Positions 45,942 through 54,900 of a DNA stretch of 64,000 bases are shown here, in pieces (position 1 is the first letter of the stretch; each line of letters starts with the position of its first letter). The notes beneath the pieces are model-generated. The model made no database searches. It was not told the DNA's origin and worked only from the letters and a program-made list of their open reading frames with translations. A program made the position numbers and the translations under genes. The stretch lies in the NCBI GenBank assembly GCA_004322535.1, contig SCUZ01000048.1, positions 26,709 to 90,708 of the forward strand, read 5' to 3'. This DNA is from Rugosibacter sp. Its GTDB lineage: Bacteria; Pseudomonadota; Gammaproteobacteria; Burkholderiales; Rhodocyclaceae.

Positions 45942-46562
45942 GCGTGTAGCCTGCATCACCCTTGGCCCCCAGCCCCAGCGTCCCTCCCATGCGCTGCGCA
46001 CGATATTTGGATACTCAGGTTTGCCCAGGCTGCCGTTGTAGCGGCCCAGCGCGCGGTACAGGTCACCATTTTCGATGTCGAGATAATGGCGCAGGATGGT
46101 GCAGCCAAAACGCAGATTGGTGCGCAGGTGAAACAGATTGCTGTCCTGGCTGCCGATCAGCTTGACCCAGAAAGGCATGATCTGCATATAGCCACGCGCG
46201 CCGACCGATGACACGGCGTATTTCCTGAAACCGCTTTCCACCTGGATCAGGCCCAGCACCATTTGTGGATCAAGCCCGGCACGCTTGGCTTCGTAATAAA
46301 CGGTCTTGAGGAAATCCAGTCGCGCTTCGCGATCCGGCATGCGCGTCTCCAGCCGGCGTGACATTTCGGTGAGCCAGTTTATTTTTTCTTCGGGTGAAGG
46401 AAACTGCGGTTCAGGCGCGGCATGGTCGGCAATCGTTGCCTGCAATGCTGCCTGCACACTGGCCGCCAAGGGCTCGTATTGCTGCGCGCCCGCCCACGCA
46501 TGGCTGGCAAATAACAGCGTACCAAGAACGCCAAGTGAATTAAGGAAAATGGTCAGGCGCAC
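45939..46562 (-). CDS. Lytic murein transglycosylase, SLT domain
   Basis: 207 residues from a GTG start. A signal-like segment ends near SHAWAGA. The catalytic Glu is in [20 protein letters not shown], then MQIMPFW and [17 protein letters not shown]: the SLT family 1 fold. It cleaves peptidoglycan to 1,6-anhydromuropeptides in the periplasm. It overlaps proS by 10 bp. Its stop lies at the edge of a dispersed-repeat copy. Confidence 0.88.
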   Translation of the reverse strand: MRLTIFLNSLGVLGTLLFASHAWAGAQQYEPLAASVQAALQATIADHAAPEPQFPSPEEKINWLTEMSRRLETRMPDREARLDFLKTVYYEAKRAGLDPQMVLGLIQVESGFRKYAVSSVGARGYMQIMPFWVKLIGSQDSNLFHLRTNLRFGCTILRHYLDIENGDLYRALGRYNGSLGKPEYPNIVRSAWEGRWGWGPRVMQATR

Positions 46563-48268
46563 AGTTTTTGCTGCAAGAATCCGGTAATTTCATCTGTCGC
46601 CACCAGCGTCGCGTCAGCCTCGCTGCGGCCCTTGTATTCGAGCTTTCCGTCTTTCAAGCCGCGCTCGCCTACCACCACGCGATGCGGCACACCGAGCAGT
46701 TCCCAATCGGCAAACATCGAGCCGGGGCGTTCATCGCGATCATCCAGCAGCACATCAATGCCTGCCGCGAGCAGTTGGGCATACAGCGCGTCTGCTGCGG
46801 TTTTCACCATCGCTGATTTGCCATACGCCATGGGCACGATCACTACTGCAAACGGGGCGATGTTTTGCGGAAAAACAATGCCGCGTTCGTCATGTCCTTG
46901 TTCGATGGCCGCGCCTACGATGCGTGATACGCCAATGCCGTAACAGCCCATTTCCATGACTTGTTCCTTGCCCTGCTCGTCAAGAAACGTGCATTTGAGC
47001 GCTTCGGCATATTTGGTGCGCAACTGGAAAATATGGCCGACTTCGATGCCGCGACACAATTCAAGTACGCCTTTGCCATCGGGTGAAGGATCGCCGGCGA
47101 CCACATTGCGAATATCGGCAATTTCTGTGGGTTGCGGCAAGTCGCGGCCGAAATTCACACTGGTCAAGTGATGACCTTCTGCGTTGGCGCCACAAACAAA
47201 ATTGCTCATTACGGCCACCGCGCGGTCAGCAACGATACGGCCATTAAAGCCCACCGGTCCAATGTAGCCGGGCTTGCAACCCAGCGCTGCCACAATCTCT
47301 TCATCGCGCGCAAAGCGAAACTCGCCAATGCATTTTTGCGCCTTGACTTCGTTCAGATCATGGTCGCCGCGCAACAGCAGCAGGACAAACTGACCGGCTG
47401 CCTGGGCAGAGCCCACCATTACGGCGACTGCCTTGACCATCCGGGTGAGTGGCACGTCAAGAAACCCTGCTACGTCGGCGCATTTGGTCTTGCCTGGCGT
47501 CGCGTGTTTTTCCATCATCGCCGTCTCGTCAGCGCCGACTTTTCCAGGCGCTACTGCCTCAGCCAGTTCAACATTCGCCGCGTAGTCGGACGTCGGGCAA
47601 AAGGCGATAGCGTCTTCGCCGGAGTCGGCCAGCACATGAAATTCGTGCGAACCGGTGCCGCCAATCGAGCCGGTATCTGCCGCCACGGCGCGAAATCCAA
47701 GGCCAAGCCGAGTGAAGATACGCGTGTAAGCGTCATGCATGACGCTGTATTCGCGTTCCAGATCAGCGAACGAAGTATGGAATGAATACGCATCCTTCAT
47801 CAAGAATTCCCGCCCGCGCATGACGCCAAAACGTGGCCGGATTTCGTCGCGGAATTTGGTCTGAATCTGGTAAAAATTTCTTGGCAACTGGCGATAACTT
47901 TTCACCTCGCGACGCACGATATCGGTAATCACTTCTTCATGCGTTGGGCCAATGACAAAATCACGCTGGTGGCGATCCTTGAAGCGCAGCAGTTCGGGGC
48001 CGTATTGCGGGCCGCGGCCGGATTCTTCCCACAGCTCGAAAGGTTGCACGGCCGGCATCAGCAGCTCGATGCCTCCGGCGCGATTCATTTCCTCGCGCAC
48101 GATGGTCTCTACTTTGCGCAGCACGCGCAAACCCATCGGCATCCAGGTATAGATACCCCCGGCAAGACGCCGAATCAGCCCGGCGCGGAGCATGAGCTGG
48201 TGACTGACAATCTCGGCATCCGAGGGGGCTTCTTTGAGGGTGGCAATGAAAAACTGGCTGGCGCGCAT
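46553..48268 (-). CDS. proS: Prolyl-tRNA synthetase
   Basis: 571 residues, bacterial ProRS with editing insertion. Class II motifs: [14 protein letters not shown] N-terminus ([20 protein letters not shown]), motif 2 ([21 protein letters not shown] interrupted only by convention here) and motif 3 ([17 protein letters not shown]). The INS editing domain spans about 220-400. Residues around 245-253 (GKVGADETA) in the linker before [11 protein letters not shown] match a dispersed-repeat core at 47519-47545. The C-terminal anticodon-binding domain ends in a LVATDEI helix. Confidence 0.96.
   Translation of the reverse strand: MRASQFFIATLKEAPSDAEIVSHQLMLRAGLIRRLAGGIYTWMPMGLRVLRKVETIVREEMNRAGGIELLMPAVQPFELWEESGRGPQYGPELLRFKDRHQRDFVIGPTHEEVITDIVRREVKSYRQLPRNFYQIQTKFRDEIRPRFGVMRGREFLMKDAYSFHTSFADLEREYSVMHDAYTRIFTRLGLGFRAVAADTGSIGGTGSHEFHVLADSGEDAIAFCPTSDYAANVELAEAVAPGKVGADETAMMEKHATPGKTKCADVAGFLDVPLTRMVKAVAVMVGSAQAAGQFVLLLLRGDHDLNEVKAQKCIGEFRFARDEEIVAALGCKPGYIGPVGFNGRIVADRAVAVMSNFVCGANAEGHHLTSVNFGRDLPQPTEIADIRNVVAGDPSPDGKGVLELCRGIEVGHIFQLRTKYAEALKCTFLDEQGKEQVMEMGCYGIGVSRIVGAAIEQGHDERGIVFPQNIAPFAVVIVPMAYGKSAMVKTAADALYAQLLAAGIDVLLDDRDERPGSMFADWELLGVPHRVVVGERGLKDGKLEYKGRSEADATLVATDEITGFLQQKLCA
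47519..47545 (-). repeat. Dispersed repeat copy within proS
   Basis: On the minus strand: GGAAAAGTCGGCGCTGACGA then GACGGCG, exact over the first 14 bases of the core. It falls in the variable linker of the editing domain and reads KVGADETA. Confidence 0.7.
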
Positions 48269-48391
48269 AAGTAATACAGGCTAAAAATGGCAAGAGGGCT
48301 ATTTTACCTGCGAGATGTCCAGACGCAGGTAGCTTTCCAGCGCGCCCTGATTGTGAAAGAATACCACCCAGTTAATTATTGGAATTCTGTC

Positions 48392-48973
48392 ATGCTTGAT
48401 CGTGAAGGGTATCGCCCAAACGTCGGCATCATTTTGACCAATCAGCGTAATGAAGTTTTTTGGGGCAAGCGTATCCGTGAGCACTTCTGGCAGTTTCCTC
48501 AGGGTGGCATCGATAAAGGCGAAACCCCTGAGCAGGCGATGTTTCGGGAGTTATACGAGGAAGTTGGCTTAAAGCCCGAACATGTGCGGATTATTGGCCG
48601 TACCCGCAGCTGGTTGCGTTATGAGGTGCCACAGCACTGGGTTCGCCGCGAAGGACGGAGTCACTATCGCGGCCAGAAGCAGATCTGGTTTCTGTTGCGG
48701 CTGACAGGCCGCGATAGCGACGTGCATCTGCGCGCCAGCGAGCGGCCGGAGTTTGATGCCTGGCGCTGGAGTTCGTACTGGATTCCGCTGGATAGCGTGA
48801 TCGAATTCAAGCGCGGCGTGTATGAGGCCGCCTTGAATGAACTTTCGCATATCTTGTTTCGTGGGCACGTCAATCAACACGCGGCCCAGCCATTAACTCA
48901 ACCCAGCCAAACACCTGAGCAGAAAAGCACGGGTGCATCCGCTAGTCAATCCTTAACGGATCATCCACCGTAA
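48392..48973 (+). CDS. rppH: RNA pyrophosphohydrolase (Nudix)
   Basis: 193 residues from [15 protein letters not shown], the invariant RppH start; the frame is open 105 bases upstream but without family similarity. The Nudix box begins at [20 protein letters not shown], with EEVGL closing it. [14 protein letters not shown] and [11 protein letters not shown] are RppH features. It removes pyrophosphate from mRNA 5' ends and so starts decay. The last 30 residues are Pro/Gln/Ser-rich and probably disordered. Divergent from proS. Confidence 0.94.
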   Translation: MLDREGYRPNVGIILTNQRNEVFWGKRIREHFWQFPQGGIDKGETPEQAMFRELYEEVGLKPEHVRIIGRTRSWLRYEVPQHWVRREGRSHYRGQKQIWFLLRLTGRDSDVHLRASERPEFDAWRWSSYWIPLDSVIEFKRGVYEAALNELSHILFRGHVNQHAAQPLTQPSQTPEQKSTGASASQSLTDHPP

Positions 48974-48983
48974 TGGATACACG

Positions 48984-49550
48984 ATGAATATGAATACACA
49001 ATGCAAAATTTCCCTTGCTTGCCTGGCCGGTGCCTTGTGGATTGTCAGTGCCCCGGCACTTGCCGAAAGGAATAATGGCTACGGGCGCGCTGCGGGCTCC
49101 GGCATCGAGTACGTGCCGGAAGAGACTGTTGAATGGAAAGAGCTGGAAGTAACGCTGCCTGCGGCCCCAAAATCCGGAAACTTGCGGGAGTTTTATGTCA
49201 GTGCCGTGGCGACCAATCATTACTTCATTGACAGCAGTTCGCTCGCTGTAGGGAACGATGGCATTGTGCGTTATGTCTTGGTAGTGCGCACAGAAGGCGG
49301 GGCAGAAAATGTCAGCTTTGAGGGAATTCGGTGCGCAGAGCACACCTGGAAGCTCTATGCCACAGGCAGCACGGATGGACAATGGCGCACCGCGCGCATC
49401 AGCGAGTGGCGGCCTATCGAAAACAAGCCGGTGAATCGCTACCATGCGGCGTTAAGCAAAGAATTGTTTTGTCCCGACGGCAATCCCATTGCCACGGCAG
49501 ATGAAGGCCGCCGTGCCTTGCAGCTAGGCAAGCATCCCAACGCCAAATGA
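48984..49550 (+). CDS. CNP1-like periplasmic protein
   Basis: 188 residues with a signal peptide ending near PALA (residue 27). The mature part has EWKELEVTLPAAPKSGNLRE, FYVSAVATNHYFIDSSSLAV and IRCAEHTWKLYATG, which match the CNP1 (cryptic neisserial protein 1) family of betaproteobacteria. Located 10 bases after rppH. No function known; a paired Cys may form a disulfide. Confidence 0.85.
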   Translation: MNMNTQCKISLACLAGALWIVSAPALAERNNGYGRAAGSGIEYVPEETVEWKELEVTLPAAPKSGNLREFYVSAVATNHYFIDSSSLAVGNDGIVRYVLVVRTEGGAENVSFEGIRCAEHTWKLYATGSTDGQWRTARISEWRPIENKPVNRYHAALSKELFCPDGNPIATADEGRRALQLGKHPNAK

Positions 49551-49584
49551 GTGTTTATCGGAGTTTTTACATGAGTATTCGCGC

Positions 49585-50205
49585 ATGATCGACCGTCTGA
49601 TTCCCGAGTTCGACAAAGTGTTGCGCACGCTGTTTGCGCCTGCGCCCACCAGTCGCCCGATGCCGGGAGAAGACCTGCCTGAAGCCAATTTGAGCGAAGC
49701 TGAAAAGCGCCATGCCGCCGCGTTGATGCGCATTAATCATTGTGGTGAAATTTGTGCGCAGGCGCTGTATCAGGGGCAGGCACTCACCTCACGCCAGCCC
49801 GAAGTCAAGCGCGCCCTGGCCCGGGCCGCGCAAGAAGAAACCGAGCATCTGAACTGGACAGAGCGGCGCATTGCCGAACTGGGTGGCAGAAAAAGCCTGC
49901 TCAATCCGTTATGGTATGTCGGCTCACTGAGCCTGGGACTCATTGCAGGCAAGCTGGGCGACGCCTGGAACCTGGGATTTCTTGCCGAAACCGAACGGCA
50001 AGTTGAAAGCCACCTGGAAAGCCACAAGGCGCAACTCTCCCCGCAAGACCAGAAATCCTGGGTGGTGCTCGAGCAAATGAAGTCAGATGAAGTCAACCAT
50101 GCGCAAATGGCTGTTCAGCAAGGCGCGCGCGAACTGCCGCTGCCCATCAAGATGGCGATGAAGCTCTCATCCAAAGTGATGACAAAAACCGCTTATTACC
50201 TTTGA
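49585..50205 (+). CDS. coq7: Demethoxyubiquinone hydroxylase Coq7
   Basis: 206 residues. Di-iron ligands are in RINHCGEICAQALYQGQA, EETEHLNW and DEVNHAQMA, and the middle helices have WYVGSLSLGLIAGKLGD. It hydroxylates 2-polyprenyl-3-methyl-6-methoxy-1,4-benzoquinone in ubiquinone synthesis, at the inner membrane. Presence indicates aerobic ubiquinone production by the Coq7 rather than the UbiF route. Confidence 0.94.
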   Translation: MIDRLIPEFDKVLRTLFAPAPTSRPMPGEDLPEANLSEAEKRHAAALMRINHCGEICAQALYQGQALTSRQPEVKRALARAAQEETEHLNWTERRIAELGGRKSLLNPLWYVGSLSLGLIAGKLGDAWNLGFLAETERQVESHLESHKAQLSPQDQKSWVVLEQMKSDEVNHAQMAVQQGARELPLPIKMAMKLSSKVMTKTAYYL

Positions 50206-50214
50206 TCGGTGCAG

Positions 50215-50631
50215 TCACGCCTCCACCAATTCAAAACTATGCGAAATTTCGGCAGTTTTTTCCAACATGATTGAAGCAGAGCAGTATTTTTCTGCTGAAA
50301 GTTTCAGCGCGCGTTCAACGGCTTCGGGTTTTAAGGCTTTGCCTGTCACCGTAAAGTGCAGATTGATGCGCGTGAATACTTTGGGGTCGGTGTCGGCACG
50401 GTCGGCTTCAAGTTTTACTGTGCAGCCGCTCACTGCATGCCGGCCACGCTGCAGAATCAGTACGACATCAAAGGCCGTGCAGCCGCCCAAACCGGCCAGC
50501 AACATTTCCATCGGGCGTGGGGCCAGGTTCCGTCCACCGGCGTCCGGTGCGCCATCCATCGCCACTAAATGGCCACTGCCAGTTTCGGCAATAAAACTCA
50601 TCCCTTCGTGCCACCGTACGGTACATTCCAT
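50215..50631 (-). CDS. OsmC/YhfA family protein
   Basis: 138 residues with the OsmC fold: APDAGGRNLAPRPMEMLLAGLGGCTAFDVVLIL contains the catalytic-type Cys in GCTAFDV; a second Cys lies near residue 114 in EKYCSASIMLEKT. Two-cysteine members reduce organic or lipid peroxides; YhfA-type members next to SlmA or Crp have unknown substrates. AGGAAG precedes the ATG. Convergent with coq7. Confidence 0.87.
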   Translation of the reverse strand: MECTVRWHEGMSFIAETGSGHLVAMDGAPDAGGRNLAPRPMEMLLAGLGGCTAFDVVLILQRGRHAVSGCTVKLEADRADTDPKVFTRINLHFTVTGKALKPEAVERALKLSAEKYCSASIMLEKTAEISHSFELVEA

Positions 50632-50718
50632 GTGTCTTCCTTAGTGTGCGTCCCATGAGCAACGCTTATATTCTATCCTTTACATTTTGACTGTTTTGAC
50701 CACATAAAGAACAAAACA

Positions 50719-51099
50719 ATGACAACACAAGAAATGCCTACATCCGAGGAGGCAGATAGCGTTGATTCCGCATCGATGCCGGATAAACGCTATCGCGTCA
50801 AGCTCATGCAGACCAATGAAGTTTATGAATGCCTGCCCAGTGAGAGCATGTTGCAAGGCATGGCGCGACTTGGGCGGCGTGGCATACCGATCGGCTGCTT
50901 GAATGGTGGTTGCGGCATTTGCAAAGTCGTAGTGGTGACAGGTGCTTGGGAGAAAACCGGATTGATGAGCCGGGCACATGTCAGCGCAGAAGAAGAAGCC
51001 CGTGGCACCGTGCTGGCTTGCCGTGCTACGCCGTGTTCAGACGTCGAAATTGAAGTGCTCGGCAAAATGCAAAAATCGGTGTTCAAGGGCTGGGGGTAG
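50719..51099 (+). CDS. Plant-type [2Fe-2S] ferredoxin
   Basis: 126 residues. Cluster ligands C60-x4-C65-x2-C68 (GCLNGGCGICK) and Cys101 (LACRATPC). An N-terminal extension of about 22 acidic residues precedes the ubiquitin-like fold. The ligand spacing and GMARLGRRGIPIGC are like ferredoxins that serve aromatic oxygenases (DmpQ/XylT type), but no oxygenase is encoded nearby, so the partner is open. Confidence 0.88.
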   Translation: MTTQEMPTSEEADSVDSASMPDKRYRVKLMQTNEVYECLPSESMLQGMARLGRRGIPIGCLNGGCGICKVVVVTGAWEKTGLMSRAHVSAEEEARGTVLACRATPCSDVEIEVLGKMQKSVFKGWG

Positions 51100-51111
51100 T
51101 TGCTGACCGAC

Positions 51112-52266
51112 TTAGTGCGCGGCTTTCTCTTGCAGAATGCGTGTGTAAAGTGCTGTTAATTTTTCTGCCATGCGGGCGAGATCAAGTGTGTTAACGCTTG
51201 CGCGCGCCGCTGTTTGCATAGCAGCAGCGCGGCCTGTTTTGCACAGCGTGCTGATTGCCACAGCGAGTGATTCAGGATGATGCGCGGCTACCACGAGACC
51301 ATTGGCAACTGTCACCAATTCTGCGGCACCGCAGGTAGTGGTGGTGATCAGCGGTAGCCCGCACGCCAAGGCTTCAAGCGCTGCGTTCGGGAAGGGATCA
51401 TATAGTGTGGGCAGCGCAAAGATGTCGGCAGCACCATAGAAAGGGCGCACATCTTTTTGCGGTCCCCAGAAACGAACGCGCCCCGCGAGTCCGAGTTTTT
51501 CAGCTTTTTTCTGCATCGCCAGAGTGGCTTTGTCATGCCCCACTACCCACAGTTCAGCTGCCGATGCGGGCAGGAGAGCAAACGCATCAAGCAAGGTGGG
51601 CAAGCCTTTGCGTTCAAAGCCGGAACCGACAAAAAGCACGATGGGCACCGTATCGCCAGCGCCGACTTTTGCGCGCATTGCCGTACGATGCGTGGCGCGC
51701 AAGCGCGGATGAAAATGTTCCAGATCGGCTCCGTTGTAAATCACGGGCAGCTTTTCAAGCGGGATGCCAAAGCGCCGTGCAATATCGTCACGCACCATGT
51801 GCGAGTTGCAAATCACCGCGCTGAGGTTCGGATGGCGAAACATGGCCGCTTCGGCGCGCAAGGTGTAGCGATGCCAAGGCGAGAGCCGCTCGGTGAGGCG
51901 CGATAGCGGACTGCGTGAGGCGGCGCGCAAGGCAAGCCACGTGGCGTGCACGCCGTCACCCGCACGGTAAATATGGCAGCCGGGAATGCGCTCGTGGCTT
52001 TGCACGAGATCGTATTCACCCGATGCGATGATTTTTTGTACGCCGCGCGCAAAGCTCCAGTCGCGCCAGGTGCGGCCGATGTAAAAAGGGTTTACGCGGT
52101 GGCCTGCCGATGGTGCTACGGTTGGTACTGTGGTTGGCGTTGCCCATTGCCGCGCGATGATGTCGACATCCACGTGTTGTGTCTTCAAGCTGGAGAGTGC
52201 ACGTTCGACAAATCGTTCTGCTCCGCCAAACGGCGTGTATTTCTGCCGCACGATGGCGAGCTTCAT
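51112..52266 (-). CDS. LPS-core-type glycosyltransferase, GT4 (WaaG-like)
   Basis: 384 residues from MKLAIVRQKYTPFGGAERF, chosen over the upstream ATG because it matches WaaG-type N-termini and overlaps the heptosyltransferase stop by 4 bp. C-terminal motifs VLFVGSGFERKGLPTLLDAF and E-x7-E (DPFPNAALEALACGLPLI). Residues around 202-212 (AKVGAGDTV) match a dispersed-repeat core at 51646-51670. Probably adds a hexose to the lipopolysaccharide inner core. Confidence 0.87.
   Translation of the reverse strand: MKLAIVRQKYTPFGGAERFVERALSSLKTQHVDVDIIARQWATPTTVPTVAPSAGHRVNPFYIGRTWRDWSFARGVQKIIASGEYDLVQSHERIPGCHIYRAGDGVHATWLALRAASRSPLSRLTERLSPWHRYTLRAEAAMFRHPNLSAVICNSHMVRDDIARRFGIPLEKLPVIYNGADLEHFHPRLRATHRTAMRAKVGAGDTVPIVLFVGSGFERKGLPTLLDAFALLPASAAELWVVGHDKATLAMQKKAEKLGLAGRVRFWGPQKDVRPFYGAADIFALPTLYDPFPNAALEALACGLPLITTTTCGAAELVTVANGLVVAAHHPESLAVAISTLCKTGRAAAMQTAARASVNTLDLARMAEKLTALYTRILQEKAAH
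51646..51670 (-). repeat. Dispersed repeat copy within the WaaG-like gene
   Basis: On the minus strand: AAAAGTCGGCGCTGGCGATA then CGGTG; only one base differs from the consensus over 25. It falls in the variable loop before the second Rossmann domain and reads KVGAGDT. Confidence 0.72.
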
Positions 52267-53366
52267 AGCAGATCCTCGCATGCGGCCATGACCTTGGCTA
52301 CGGGCAGGGTCGTCAGGCATTCGCTGATCTTGCTGTTGTTGCAACCCGCACGGCCACATGGGCGGCAGACATGATTTGTTGAAGTCACAATGCGCTGGGC
52401 GACTTGCCAGGGACCCCATTCGCGGTCACCGGAGGGACCGAATATCGCCACGGTGGGTGTGCCCATAGCGGCTGCGATATGCATGGGGGCGGAATCCACA
52501 CCCACAAACAACTTGGCGCGCGAGGTTAGCGCAGCCAGTTCTTTTAACGAAAGCTGGCCAGATAAATCAATCAGCGATTTTGAGTTGAGTGCGGAGCGGA
52601 GTGCCTGGCTTGCAAGTATCGTCTGAATCATGGCTATCTCTTGCGCATCAGGTGCAGCGGTTAACGCAATGCGCCAGCCGTTGTTTCTCAACAATTGGCA
52701 AAGTTCGGCGACGCGTTCAGCTGGCCAGCATTTGAACAGCCAGCGTGACGTGGGGTGAATATGAATAAATTTTCCTGGGATTAAACTGTGCGCCGCCATG
52801 AGCGCATCAATACGGGCTTCTGCAGGTGTGCCGGGGACGAGAATCACGCGCTTGTCTGGGGTCGTTGGCGCAAGGCCCAAGGCGCGCAGGCTATCCAGAT
52901 TGCTTTCTACCGTATGCCGATCAGGGTGCGATTGTCCGGGGTAAAAATGCGTAAAGCTGCGCGCCCACAAATCTTCTTTACCACGACGATTCAAGCGTGG
53001 GGCAACCGACCAGCGCGGGCGTAGCAAACGCGTGAGCCACGCACCTCGTTTATGTATTGAGAGATGGATAACCAGGTCATAGTGTCGCGCGCGTAATTGG
53101 GCCAACAGCCGACCTTCGGCGATCAATTGACGCCAGATGCCCTGCTTTTTCCACTGGCGGTCGATGACATGGAGCTGAGCCACTTGCGGGTGGAGGGCAA
53201 GCATGGGTGCGGTGTCGCTATACACCAAGGCATCTATCTCACACCCGGGGGCGAGACGGTGCAGGGTTGAGATGACCGGGCTGGCCAGCAAAACATCGCC
53301 GTGATGGCGTAACTTGATGACCAGGGCGCGGCGCACGGCGGCCGCAGAAAAGACGTCGGAAGGCAT
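52263..53366 (-). CDS. Lipopolysaccharide heptosyltransferase, GT9 (RfaQ-like)
   Basis: 367 residues. N-terminal RRALVIKLRHHGDVLLASPVI and C-terminal FVGVDSAPMHIAAAMGTPTVAIFGPS with NHVCRPCGRAGC are the GT9 heptosyltransferase signatures, closest to the putative heptosyltransferase III (RfaQ) type. It would add heptose to the inner core of lipopolysaccharide. It is 4 bp coupled with the WaaG-like gene, together an LPS-core pair. Confidence 0.87.
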   Translation of the reverse strand: MPSDVFSAAAVRRALVIKLRHHGDVLLASPVISTLHRLAPGCEIDALVYSDTAPMLALHPQVAQLHVIDRQWKKQGIWRQLIAEGRLLAQLRARHYDLVIHLSIHKRGAWLTRLLRPRWSVAPRLNRRGKEDLWARSFTHFYPGQSHPDRHTVESNLDSLRALGLAPTTPDKRVILVPGTPAEARIDALMAAHSLIPGKFIHIHPTSRWLFKCWPAERVAELCQLLRNNGWRIALTAAPDAQEIAMIQTILASQALRSALNSKSLIDLSGQLSLKELAALTSRAKLFVGVDSAPMHIAAAMGTPTVAIFGPSGDREWGPWQVAQRIVTSTNHVCRPCGRAGCNNSKISECLTTLPVAKVMAACEDLL

Positions 53367-53509
53367 TTGTGCATTTTGCCAGAGTCGCGTGGTTCACACC
53401 GACTCATTCACACATATTCGTTCCCCCATACTTGTTAATATCTGCGGGTGAGCGCAGAAGTTAGCGCGTAAGGCTTGACCAGATTCTGGTTTTCGCCGAA
53501 ACTTCGTCG

Positions 53510-53713
53510 ATGATGTCCTCTCTCGATTCCTTTGAACGCAAGATTGATCAGCTTTTAGCCATCATGCAGGGCCTGCGTGCTGAAAATGAAACGCTGCGCC
53601 TGCGTGTGACAACGCTAGAAGCCGAGAAGTCGGCTTTAAATCACAAAATCATCGTGACCTGTGAGCGCCTTGCTGCCTTGCGCGATCAACTGCCGGAAAT
53701 GCCTGAGCCATGA
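53510..53713 (+). CDS. ZapB-like coiled-coil protein (TIGR02449 type)
   Basis: 67 residues, nearly all one heptad-repeat coiled coil (FERKIDQLLAIMQGLRAENE, LRVTTLEAEKSALNHKI). Such small proteins precede zapA in many proteobacteria and are thought to act in the divisome with ZapA. The stop overlaps the zapA start by 4 bp. A possible start 3 bases later (MSSLDSF) gives 66 residues. Confidence 0.82.
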   Translation: MMSSLDSFERKIDQLLAIMQGLRAENETLRLRVTTLEAEKSALNHKIIVTCERLAALRDQLPEMPEP

Positions 53714-54048
53714 GCGAAACGCTGGATATTCATTTACTGGGTAAAGATTACCGTGTGGCTTGCGCTCCGGCCGAGCGTGACGCATTGGCGGCTGCGGTGG
53801 CGTTTCTCGACGATAAACTTAAAAGTATCGGTGGCAAAACCCCGCAAGCATCAGGCGGTGCGCGCAGTAGCAGTGAGCGCATTGCGGTGATGGCGGCGCT
53901 GAACATTGCGCATGAATTACTCACCTTGAAAAATGCAACACCTGATCTTTTCGTCGGACTTGAAAACGAAACGATTCAGCGTAGAATGAACTCCATTGAA
54001 AGCAAGCTGAATCAATCGCTAGCGATATACCAGTCGCCATTACCTTAA
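53710..54048 (+). CDS. zapA: Cell division protein ZapA
   Basis: 112 residues. The N-terminal globular part (LDIHLLGKDYRVACAPAERD) and SERIAVMAALNIAHELL lead into a C-terminal coiled coil. ZapA cross-links FtsZ filaments in early divisome assembly. Translationally coupled to the ZapB-like gene and followed by 6S RNA, a conserved neighbourhood. Confidence 0.92.
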   Translation: MSETLDIHLLGKDYRVACAPAERDALAAAVAFLDDKLKSIGGKTPQASGGARSSSERIAVMAALNIAHELLTLKNATPDLFVGLENETIQRRMNSIESKLNQSLAIYQSPLP

Positions 54049-54112
54049 ATGGTTTTTTGGTCGTTGCAACGGGCAGTTGTTATCGATAGTTATATCTAGC
54101 TCGTTTTCCCTG

Positions 54113-54292
54113 ATTTTCCCCTGCGGTGTGCGCCAAGGTCATCATTCTTTGAGCCAATACGCATTGTTGCTGGTTACTGCCCTTGAATGCTGCTGTTGTG
54201 ATCGCTTCTTGTAAGCGCGCCTGATGCGGCTGGAATGTAACCTCCCTGAACTCAGGTTCAGGATGTCGGCCAAACGCCATGCGCGGGGGAGC
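54113..54292 (+). ncRNA. ssrS: 6S RNA
   Basis: About 180 bases in the 381-bp gap behind zapA, the conserved place for 6S RNA. The ends pair as a closing stem: TCCCCTGCG at 54117-54125 with CGCGGGGGA at 54282-54290. Inside are GAGCCAATAC and the apical-arm repeat CCTGAACTCAGGTTCAGG at 54244-54261, comparable to the CCTTGAACCAAGG part of the E. coli molecule. 6S RNA mimics an open promoter and sequesters sigma-70 RNA polymerase in stationary phase. The ends are approximate. Confidence 0.85.
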
Positions 54293-54325
54293 CCTAAGCC
54301 TAAAGCTGCGTGAAGTTGCCTTAAC

Positions 54326-54370
54326 AACCCCAAGTGCGTGAATTATTTCGCGTTATTGGGGTTTATTTTT
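54326..54370 (+). terminator. Terminator behind the 6S RNA gene
   Basis: AACCCCAA at 54326-54333 pairs with TTGGGGTT at 54356-54363, enclosing a smaller GCG/CGC hairpin, and is followed by TATTTTT. Confidence 0.75.
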
Positions 54371-54429
54371 AGGTTTTATTAAGTAAAAAATGTAGTGTTT
54401 TTGTTAAAAAACACTTGGAGACTATTGGC

Positions 54430-54900
54430 ATGTCGCGCTACTGGTTGATGAAAAGCGAACCCTCGGTGATCAGCATTGATGATGTGCTGGTCATGCCGCA
54501 GAAAACGGTGGATTGGTGGGGCGTGCGCAACTATCAGGCGCGCAATTTCATGCGTGATCAAATGTCCGTCGGCGACGGGGTTTTTTTCTATCATTCTTCA
54601 TGCCCCGAACCGGGCATTGCCGGGGTGGCCGAGGTTGCACGGCAGGCTTATCCTGATCGCACCCAGTTCGATCCGACAAGCCATTATTTCGACGCCAAGG
54701 CGACGTCTGAAAACCCGCGCTGGATGAATGTGGACGTGCGCATCGTGCGCAAAACGCGGCTGATCAGTCTGGATGAGTTGCGAGCACATCCTGAGCTCTC
54801 TGGCATGCGTACTTTGCAAAAGGGTAATCGCTTATCCATCACGCCGGTGGATCCTGCGGAATGGAAGTTCATCATGGAAAAACTGATAGGCGCGAAATGA
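54430..54900 (+). CDS. EVE domain protein
   Basis: 156 residues from MSRYWLMKSEPSVISIDDV, preceded by TTGGAGA. The fold markers are WWGVRNYQARNFMRDQMSVGD, VFFYHSSCPEPGIAGVAEVA and YPDRTQFDP. EVE proteins (human THYN1 relatives) have a pocket for modified bases in DNA or RNA. It sits behind 6S RNA where 5-formyltetrahydrofolate cyclo-ligase is found in other proteobacteria. The stop overlaps the permease start by 4 bp. Confidence 0.92.
   Translation: MSRYWLMKSEPSVISIDDVLVMPQKTVDWWGVRNYQARNFMRDQMSVGDGVFFYHSSCPEPGIAGVAEVARQAYPDRTQFDPTSHYFDAKATSENPRWMNVDVRIVRKTRLISLDELRAHPELSGMRTLQKGNRLSITPVDPAEWKFIMEKLIGAK

Noticed and set aside
47132..47785. Open frame of 217 codons opposite proS
   Set aside because: Shadow of proS, without any domain signature.
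48287..48391. Upstream extension of rppH
   Set aside because: The invariant RppH start [10 protein letters not shown] lies at 48392; the extension is intergenic sequence that happens to be open.
51060..51095. AAAAATCGGTG at the end of the ferredoxin gene as a repeat copy
   Set aside because: Only 7-8 bases fit the core and the encoded tail KSVFKGWG is usual for such ferredoxins.
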